Of a stretch of DNA of 10,017 bases, positions 4,421 through 10,017 are shown piece by piece. Below the pieces are notes generated by a model. That model had not been told where the DNA came from and made no database searches. It saw nothing but the letters and a program-made list of their open reading frames with translations. How positions within the stretch are numbered: position 1 is the first letter of the stretch; every line of letters starts with the position of its first letter. The translations under genes were made by a program, and so were the position numbers. Origin of the DNA: Calditrichaeota bacterium AABM5.125.24. GTDB taxonomy: Bacteria > Electryoneota > AABM5-125-24 > Hatepunaeales > Hatepunaeaceae. The stretch spans positions 1 to 10,017 of the forward strand of contig MWJR01000284.1 of assembly GCA_002127415.1 (NCBI GenBank), written 5' to 3'.

Positions 4421-6267
4421 AAAATACCGGATCCGCGACCTTCAGATCCGCCGTCGGCTACCTTAGGCGCTCGACCGACCGTCAGGAACAATCCATCAGC
4501 GATCAAAGGCGGGTGATCGAGGGTTATGCGGTAAACAACGGCTATGACGTCCTCGATTATTACATCGACGATGCTATAAGCGGGGCATCGTCGGAAGACA
4601 GGGCATCCTTCCTGCGGCTCATCCAGGACGCCAAGCAGAGCGATTGCCCATTCCAGTTCGTGCTTGTGTACGACATCAAACGGTTCGGGCGCGTCGACAA
4701 TGATGAGGCAGGATACTATCGTTATCAGCTCCGTCGCAATGGAGTCGAGATCATCTACGTATCGGAGAGCTTCAACGGCGACGACACCGACGACCTGCTG
4801 CGCCCGGTCAAGCAGTGGCAAGCGCGGCAGGAACTGAAAGACCTATCCAAGGTCACCATCCGCGGGCTACTAACCCGCGCCGATGGTGGCTGGTGGGTGG
4901 GAGGCGTGCCGCCATATGGATACGATCTGGCGTATTATGACGGGTCGGGGCAATATTTATGCACTGTCCGTTTTATAGAGGATGGTTCGAAACAGGTGCT
5001 GGATCAGGACGGGAATATCACTCGAACCGTTCCGAAGGGAGAGCGGCTGCAGTTTACAAAGCGTGATAAGTCCCGTCTCGTGCTGGGACATCCGGATCGC
5101 ATAAAGCTCGTCAAACAGATCTTCGACTGGTATGTGTTAGAAGGCGTGGGTTATAAAAGCATTGCCGACCGATTGAATCAGGCTGGTGTGACGACCCCGA
5201 TGAGCGGTCGGCGACGAACATCCAAAGAGGCAAAATGGTGTGCGACGACAATTATGACAATCTTACAGAATCCGGTCTATACCGGCGATATGGTCTGGAA
5301 TCGGCTGTCATTCGCTAAGTTCCATAAGATCTCGAATGGGAGGGCTGTTCAGACGAGGAACTTCCCCGGTCACGGACCTTCCCGCAACGGGCAGGAGGAC
5401 TGGATCGTTCACCGGAACAACCATCCGGCGATCGTTACACGTACTCGATTTGATCAGGTTCAGAAACGTCGCGAAGCGACTGCGAAATTCGGATATGCAA
5501 ATACTCACAATGTAGGGAGAGGAGCCAGATCGCCTTATTTATTGACTGGACTGATTTGCTGTACTCATTGCGGTCACAAGTGGATCGGATATACGGTGAA
5601 TAAAGGACGACGGCGGAAAGACGGATCGAACGTTAAGACGCTGTATTATGCTTGCGGCGGCTATGTCGGCAAGGGCAAGTCGGTCTGCCCGAGGCGGGTG
5701 GTTCGCAAGGAATGGCTGGAAGAGTGGGTGGTGAGCAAAATTGAGGAGATGTTAAGGAAACATTTCGGGACGCCGGAGGGACTTGAGAGGATGCGCCGGA
5801 CGGTCGAAGAAGAAATTGACAGCATAATCCCCCAGATCGGTGAAGAGCTCGACCAGGTAGAGGCTTACATTCTGGAGATCAAGCAGACGATATCCAACCT
5901 GATCGAAAACCTGACCTCGACCAACAGGGAATACGTCGACGCCAGGCTGGTTGAACTGAAACGGGAGTTGGCTGTTCTGGAGTCCAAACGTCTGGAGCTG
6001 GAAGCTGCCGGTGCGAAGAAGATCGAGATCGGACGCTTGATCGATCAGGCAGTCGAACTGGCGGAGGACTTCAAATTGGTGTTCGCTGAAGGAACGATTG
6101 AAGAGAAGCGATTATTCTTAAGAGCTTTCCTGAAGGGGATCGAACTGAACCCGATAAAGGGAGCTGGGTGGGCGATGTTTATTCTGCTGCCAGGAATGAA
6201 TGAGATTACTGGGAAATCATCTCCTAACTCTAACTATTACCAATCTAAAACATTCTCGCTACAATAG
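4417..6267 (+). CDS. large serine recombinase (integrase of the element)
   Basis: 616 residues from a TTG with GGAGG nine bases upstream; no ATG lies before the catalytic motif. Residues 12-150 are the resolvase-type catalytic domain: VGYLRRSTDRQ with nucleophile S19, QSISDQR, and the RFGR motif (YDIKRFGR). Residues about 225-300 are the recombinase DNA-binding domain (KQIFDWYVLEGVGYKSIADRL, then TTIMTILQNPVYTGDMVWN). A zinc ribbon follows (C382-x2-C385, C413-x10-C424), then a long coiled coil at about 455-545 and a C-terminal tail. This is the full layout of phiC31/TP901-type integrases, which join attP and attB in one direction unless a directionality factor is present. No truncation is seen, so it is probably active. 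It faces the chromosome and ends 57 bp from the kinase gene. Confidence 0.93.
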   Translation: MKNTGSATFRSAVGYLRRSTDRQEQSISDQRRVIEGYAVNNGYDVLDYYIDDAISGASSEDRASFLRLIQDAKQSDCPFQFVLVYDIKRFGRVDNDEAGYYRYQLRRNGVEIIYVSESFNGDDTDDLLRPVKQWQARQELKDLSKVTIRGLLTRADGGWWVGGVPPYGYDLAYYDGSGQYLCTVRFIEDGSKQVLDQDGNITRTVPKGERLQFTKRDKSRLVLGHPDRIKLVKQIFDWYVLEGVGYKSIADRLNQAGVTTPMSGRRRTSKEAKWCATTIMTILQNPVYTGDMVWNRLSFAKFHKISNGRAVQTRNFPGHGPSRNGQEDWIVHRNNHPAIVTRTRFDQVQKRREATAKFGYANTHNVGRGARSPYLLTGLICCTHCGHKWIGYTVNKGRRRKDGSNVKTLYYACGGYVGKGKSVCPRRVVRKEWLEEWVVSKIEEMLRKHFGTPEGLERMRRTVEEEIDSIIPQIGEELDQVEAYILEIKQTISNLIENLTSTNREYVDARLVELKRELAVLESKRLELEAAGAKKIEIGRLIDQAVELAEDFKLVFAEGTIEEKRLFLRAFLKGIELNPIKGAGWAMFILLPGMNEITGKSSPNSNYYQSKTFSLQ

Positions 6268-6324
6268 AATCTGAAATTATAAATCGATCCGCCCAACAGC
6301 TAACCATTTTTCATTTTCAAATCC
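6268..6324. other. convergent gap, probable element/chromosome border
   Basis: 57 AT-rich bases between the 3' ends of the recombinase and the kinase. I see no hairpin with a T-run on either strand and no clear dyad. Mobile-element genes are on the left and chromosomal genes on the right, so a right attachment site may lie here; serine integrase cores are only two bases, so it cannot be pointed out from one end. Confidence 0.35.
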
Positions 6325-8835
6325 TCACTCATCCAGCACTCTCCTCACCTTCCAGGCAATATCCACCGGGCGGAAAGGTTTTTGCATATAAGGCGTACTT
6401 GGATCTAATACACCATGGTGAACAATGGCATTTGACGTATATCCCGACATATACAACACCTTGAAATCCGACCAGATATTCCGAAGTTTGTCCACAAATT
6501 CAGCGCCGCTTAGGGTTGGCATTACCACATCAGTGATTATCAGATCAATCGGTTTATCGAGTTTCGCGCATAATTGATAAGCGTCATCGCCGGTTGGTGC
6601 TTCCAGAACCTCGTATCCCAGTTGTTTTAATATCCGGCAAGCCAGTTTCCGAACGCCTTCCTCGTCTTCCACAACCAGAATCGTTTCCAATCCACGCGGC
6701 AATTCCATAGCTCTCTCTTCACGTGCAAATTCCTCAGCTTCCGCTTCGACCATTGGCAGATAGACCTTGAAGGTTGTGCCCTTCCCCAACTCGCTGTAAA
6801 CCCAGATATTTCCACCACTCTGCTTGACTATTCCATAAACGGTGGACAAGCCCAGTCCGGTTCCCTTACCTTCACCTTTGGTGGTAAAGAAGGGATCGAA
6901 AATATGTTCTCTTACATCATCCGATATTCCAGTTCCCGAATCGCTGATCGCCAGCATTACGTGAGGACCCGGTTTTGTATTTGCGTGTGTTTTCGCATAT
7001 TGTTCATCCAGTTCCACATTCTGGGTTTCGATGGTGAGTTTTCCGCCATGAGGCATGGCATCCCGGGCATTAACCGCCAGGTTGATTATGACCTGGTCAA
7101 TCTGTCCCGGATCAGCCTTCACGTTCCACAGGTCCTTTTTCGTTTTGGTTATCAGGTCAATATCCTCGCCTATGATGCGACGCAACATCTTATCCAGGTT
7201 AACGATTATGTCGTTCAGGTTTAATACTCTCGGCATCAAGGTTTGCCGGCGGCTAAAGGCAAGCAGTTGCCGTGTCAAATCCGACGCTCTGCCGGTGGCT
7301 TTCATTATCTCATCGAGATCATCTCGCAACGGATTATTGGGATCGAGTTCCATTAATGCCAGATCGGCATGACCGGAAATCACCGTGAGCAGGTTGTTGA
7401 AGTCGTGCGCCACACCGCCAGCCAGCCGTCCTATTCCTTCCATCTTCTGAGCCTGCCGGAATTGCTCTTCGAGCTTTTTGCGTTCGGTAACATCACGAAA
7501 AATACCTCTTGTAGCGACAGGTTTACCATCCTTAAAGAGGCAAACGGAGCTTCCATCGACAGTGATAGTCCTGCCGTCCTTGGCGACAAATTTAGCTTCG
7601 ATATTATTCAATTTTTCACCAGCCAAGACCCGTTGATAAGCCAACCGGCAATGATCTTGACTCTCCTGATGAATTATGTCGAACAGTGTCATCCTGGAGA
7701 TATCCTCTTCATTGTATCCGAGCGTATTCATCCAGGCAGGATTGACATATTCAAACGATCCATCCGGTCTGAGGCTTTGAATCAGGTCGTTGGAGTTCTC
7801 AAAAAGGTCGCGGAATCGCTCTTCACTCTCTCTTAATGCTTCTTGCATCCGCCTACGTGTGATAATTTTATGCAATTCCTCTGCTACTAATTGAATTTGT
7901 GAAACATCCTGCTCATCGTAGTCCACAGGTTTATTACCAACACCAAATATCAGCCGGACCTTATCCGCCTCTACAACCGGAATGCTCATAAATCGTTTTA
8001 TAGGCACGTGACCTTCGGGAAGTCCTTTTTGATTTGGAGAATTGGGAAAATCGTTGTATATAATCGGTCGCTTGTAGTGAACGCAATCAACCCAGTTACC
8101 CGCCTCATCCATTGAATAATGTGTCTCATAGGATGCCGTGCAGTTTTTAAGTGCCTCTTCGTTCCAAGTTGTAAGGATAATCGTCTTTTGATCGTCACTT
8201 ACCCGGTGGAAGAATCCGATAGTGCTGCCTGTCAAGCTGACTGTCTTATCCAAGACGTAATCATAAAGAGCTTTGTCAGTCAATTGCGGTGCTTTGAGAT
8301 GCAGTTCCAAGAGCAGTTTGGTGCGCTCGTATTCCTTGTTTAGCTGCTCTTCCATCCGCTTGCGCTCAGTGATATCCTCAATTACTCCCTCGTAATACAT
8401 TGAATTGCCCTCATGATCTCTAATTGTCCTGGCGCTCTCACGAATGTATATTTTAGTGCCGTCATCTCTCAACCAGACTGATTCCAAGCCTTTAATCTCG
8501 TCCTGCTCTTCTATTAAATCTCGAAATTGAGATCGTGGAAGTTCAACTGAGAAACCTTCCTTCTCTATATTCCTTTCTGCCAGCTCATCAAAGGACTTAA
8601 ATCCCAACATTTTCGCAATGGTAGGATTAGCCATCAGTATCGTGCCGTCAGGCTTTGTGCGATAGATACCAATCGTGCTATTCTCGAACAGACTACGGAA
8701 TCGCTCCTCACTTTCGCGCAGCGCCTCCTCCCCCTGTTTGCGCTCAGCTTCCAACGCTTCCAGCTCGATTACCCTCTTGCGCAATTTCCTCAATTCATCA
8801 GTGCGTTGTGCTTTGGTTTTGCTTTTTTCGCTCAT
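6325..8835 (-). CDS. PAS-GAF-PAS hybrid histidine kinase with C-terminal receiver
   Basis: 836 residues from the ATG at 8835 (MSEKSK), with a modest AAGAG upstream; a TTG at 8859 would add eight residues. Order: basic coiled coil (1-40), PAS (about 45-165, ends DITERKR), GAF (about 175-335), PAS (about 340-465, ends DVTERKK), HisKA with phosphoacceptor H477 in GGVAHDFNNLLT, ATPase with N box (INLAVNARDAM), G1 (ISDSGTGIS), F box (FDPFFTTK) and G2 (GKGTGLGLS), then a receiver (715-834) with D769 in ITDVVMP and the closing KPF lysine. No membrane segment, so it senses a cytoplasmic signal; none can be named. The linker ALRESEERFR before each PAS is nearly repeated. An intact receiver at the C-terminus suggests phosphorelay or self-control; no response regulator or HPt gene is adjacent. 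It ends cleanly, so the nearby element did not truncate it. Confidence 0.93.
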   Translation of the reverse strand: MSEKSKTKAQRTDELRKLRKRVIELEALEAERKQGEEALRESEERFRSLFENSTIGIYRTKPDGTILMANPTIAKMLGFKSFDELAERNIEKEGFSVELPRSQFRDLIEEQDEIKGLESVWLRDDGTKIYIRESARTIRDHEGNSMYYEGVIEDITERKRMEEQLNKEYERTKLLLELHLKAPQLTDKALYDYVLDKTVSLTGSTIGFFHRVSDDQKTIILTTWNEEALKNCTASYETHYSMDEAGNWVDCVHYKRPIIYNDFPNSPNQKGLPEGHVPIKRFMSIPVVEADKVRLIFGVGNKPVDYDEQDVSQIQLVAEELHKIITRRRMQEALRESEERFRDLFENSNDLIQSLRPDGSFEYVNPAWMNTLGYNEEDISRMTLFDIIHQESQDHCRLAYQRVLAGEKLNNIEAKFVAKDGRTITVDGSSVCLFKDGKPVATRGIFRDVTERKKLEEQFRQAQKMEGIGRLAGGVAHDFNNLLTVISGHADLALMELDPNNPLRDDLDEIMKATGRASDLTRQLLAFSRRQTLMPRVLNLNDIIVNLDKMLRRIIGEDIDLITKTKKDLWNVKADPGQIDQVIINLAVNARDAMPHGGKLTIETQNVELDEQYAKTHANTKPGPHVMLAISDSGTGISDDVREHIFDPFFTTKGEGKGTGLGLSTVYGIVKQSGGNIWVYSELGKGTTFKVYLPMVEAEAEEFAREERAMELPRGLETILVVEDEEGVRKLACRILKQLGYEVLEAPTGDDAYQLCAKLDKPIDLIITDVVMPTLSGAEFVDKLRNIWSDFKVLYMSGYTSNAIVHHGVLDPSTPYMQKPFRPVDIAWKVRRVLDE

Positions 8836-9097
8836 TATGTTTCTCTTAAATTGATTCAAGCCTGTATTAGGTTATTCGAAATGGAAAATTTATCATCTTT
8901 AACATTCCTGACAGGGCTGAATTGACCTTTGGCAGAGTCATCCGTATTCCGATCCGTTCATGTAAGAGAAGCCGTTTTATATATACTGTGTGCAAATGTC
9001 GTGGCACCATCTACGACACCCGTTTGGCGCACGCACTTAGCGGCATGATGCAGGTTGGGTAGTCCGCATGTTCACAATCTGCAGGTCGCGTAGGACC
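8836..9097. other. gene-free gap with short imperfect repeats
   Basis: 262 bp between livF and the kinase. There is no convincing ORF, terminator with T-run, or consensus promoter. It holds two imperfect direct copies of GCAGGTYGSGTAG (9050-9062 and 9081-9093), the second part of a 5-bp stem AGGTC/GACCT right after the livF stop, and a pair TGTCGT/ACGACA (8997-9002, 9013-9018). The kinase promoter should be here; an AT-rich TATATATA stretch around 8979-8986 is a weak candidate. Confidence 0.4.
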
Positions 9098-9823
9098 TTA
9101 TTGCCCACCCAGAAAAGCCTTTTTAACCTCCTCATTCGATAAGAGATTCTTCCCACTATCAGTCAACACAATCTCACCGATCCTAAAAACATATCCCCGA
9201 TGAGCGACCTCAAGAGCCATTAGCGCATTCTGTTCCACGATCAATATGCTTGTTCCGTTTGCGTTAATCTCTACCAGCTTCTCAAAGATAAGGTCTACAA
9301 AGTTGGGAGAGAGACCTAAGGAAGGTTCGTCAGCCAGCAGAAGCTTCGGTTTTAGCATCAGTGCCCTGCCGAGAGCCAACATCTGTTGTTCTCCCGTAGA
9401 TAGAGTCCCAGCTTTTTGTTTAGTCCGCTCCTTAAGCAGCGGAAATAAAGCAAATACCTTATCAATGTCCTCTTTTATAGATGCTCTATTCTTTTCAGTG
9501 AATGCACCCATTTCAAGATTTTCCGAAACTGTCATGGTAGGAAAAACACGTCTACCTTCAGGGACAAGTGACAATCCTTTCATGACCAATTCGTCGGTCC
9601 TTAAACCTATGATGCTTTCCCCATCGAACAATATTTCGCCACCTTCTATACGTCCATCTGTCGCTTTCAGCAAACCGCATACTGCCTTCAGTGCAGTCGA
9701 CTTCCCGGCTCCATTTGGCCCGATCATAGCGACAATTTCACCTTCACTGACGTTAAAAGAAACGTCTTTGAGAGCCCGAACCATTCCATAATAAGCGGTC
9801 AGATTTCTTACTTCAAGTAGCAA
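9098..9823 (-). CDS. livF: branched-chain amino acid ABC transporter ATPase LivF
   Basis: 241 residues, the usual LivF length, from a TTG at 9823 four bases after AGGAGG; the start is short-spaced, and an ATG at 9850 would add nine residues (MPIWAEGGI) that do not belong to the family. Walker A GPNGAGKST (35-43), signature LSTGEQ (141-146) with QQMLALGRALM, Walker B LLLADEP (161-167), and the LivF-type VEQN (196-199) in place of the classic switch histidine. With LivG it powers the inner-membrane permease pair LivH/LivM that imports leucine, isoleucine, valine or related substrates from a periplasmic binding protein. Other Liv genes would lie beyond the right edge. It overlaps the end of livG by 11 bp. 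Homologues also serve urea or amide uptake, so substrate is not certain. Confidence 0.9.
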   Translation of the reverse strand: MLLEVRNLTAYYGMVRALKDVSFNVSEGEIVAMIGPNGAGKSTALKAVCGLLKATDGRIEGGEILFDGESIIGLRTDELVMKGLSLVPEGRRVFPTMTVSENLEMGAFTEKNRASIKEDIDKVFALFPLLKERTKQKAGTLSTGEQQMLALGRALMLKPKLLLADEPSLGLSPNFVDLIFEKLVEINANGTSILIVEQNALMALEVAHRGYVFRIGEIVLTDSGKNLLSNEEVKKAFLGGQ

Positions 9824-10017
9824 GATGCCTCCTTCTGCCCAAATAGGCATCAACGACCGCCTCATTGCTTTGTATCTCTGCAGGCGTTCCCTCGGCAAGC
9901 TTTTTACCGTAATTGAGAACGATGATCTTGTCAGATATATCCATTACTACTCGCATGTCATGCTCAATAAAAAGGATCGTCTTGCCACTGTCTCTCAGTT
10001 CTCGTAAAATCCGCTTC
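9813..10017 (-). CDS. livG: branched-chain amino acid ABC transporter ATPase LivG, C-terminal 67 residues
   Basis: The open frame enters from the right edge and ends in TGA at 9815-9813. It reads KRILRELRDSGKTILFIEHD followed by MRVVMDISDKIIVLNYGKKL and a tail with AEGTPAEIQSNEAVVDAYLG. The IEHDM segment contains the switch histidine, and VMDISDKIIVLNYGKKLAEGTP followed by an AYLG ending is the hallmark of LivG C-termini. The Walker motifs lie outside the window. Overlap with livF shows one operon, transcribed toward the left. Confidence 0.88.
   Translation of the reverse strand, partial: KRILRELRDSGKTILFIEHDMRVVMDISDKIIVLNYGKKLAEGTPAEIQSNEAVVDAYLGRRRHLAT

Noticed and set aside
4318..4821. 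Minus-strand open frame of 167 codons
   Set aside because: It is opposite the recombinase catalytic domain, has no family resemblance and no ribosome site of note.
7793..8735. Internal DNA repeat in the kinase (two ALRESEERFR segments)
   Set aside because: This is the common linker before PAS domains and reflects domain duplication, not a separate element.
9246..9791. Plus-strand open frame of 181 codons
   Set aside because: It is the complement of livF, whose motifs are all intact.

Overview
The window looks like the end of an integrated mobile element (left, about positions 1-6300) joined to ordinary chromosome (right, about 6300-10017) of a bacterium. Base composition is moderate, ribosome binding sites are clear AGGAG-type sequences, and several starts are TTG or GTG. 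The chromosomal part carries a soluble PAS/GAF hybrid histidine kinase and a branched-chain amino acid ABC transporter (LivG-LivF). That fits an environmental, possibly uncultivated, bacterium; the sequence alone does not fix the phylum.

Element, minus-strand side, in order of transcription: an XRE repressor (3586-3948) and an ImmA/IrrE zinc metalloprotease (2832-3569) with a strong sigma-70-type promoter, then a terminator; a 57-residue Com-like zinc-finger protein (2554-2727); a 120-base structured leader; a divergent sigma-70-like protein (1664-2380); a shared promoter-like box (1601-1645); an unknown 100-residue protein (1247-1549); a RecB/Cas4-like PD-(D/E)XK nuclease with a cysteine cluster (208-1233); and the start of a Sak4-like P-loop ATPase (1-195, cut by the window edge). 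Divergently on the plus strand, a second copy of the same box (4075-4118) precedes a small ORF (4151-4420) that overlaps a large serine recombinase (4417-6267) by four bases.

Two non-coding signals tie these genes together. A 17-bp dyad (GTTATATACAATATAAC) covers the -10 of the repressor promoter, and a near copy covers the putative -10 in front of the com-like/sigma-like genes, so both are likely repressed by the XRE protein and released by the protease. Separately, a two-part box (TGTCCCAAAA, then CATAGTATAAGT at exactly the same distance) stands before both the nuclease/ATPase operon and the recombinase unit, in inverted orientation. My working model is a relay: ImmA-type derepression, then the sigma-like factor (perhaps translationally controlled by the Com-like protein through the structured leader), then simultaneous firing of the recombination genes and the integrase. 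The box, the dyads and the hairpins are read directly from the sequence; the relay is inference.

Chromosomal side: the recombinase and the kinase (6325-8835, minus) converge with only 57 bp between them, so the right attachment site probably lies there or upstream of the recombinase. A 262-bp gene-free gap with short imperfect repeats (8836-9097) separates the kinase from livF (9098-9823), which overlaps the end of livG (9813 to the window edge).
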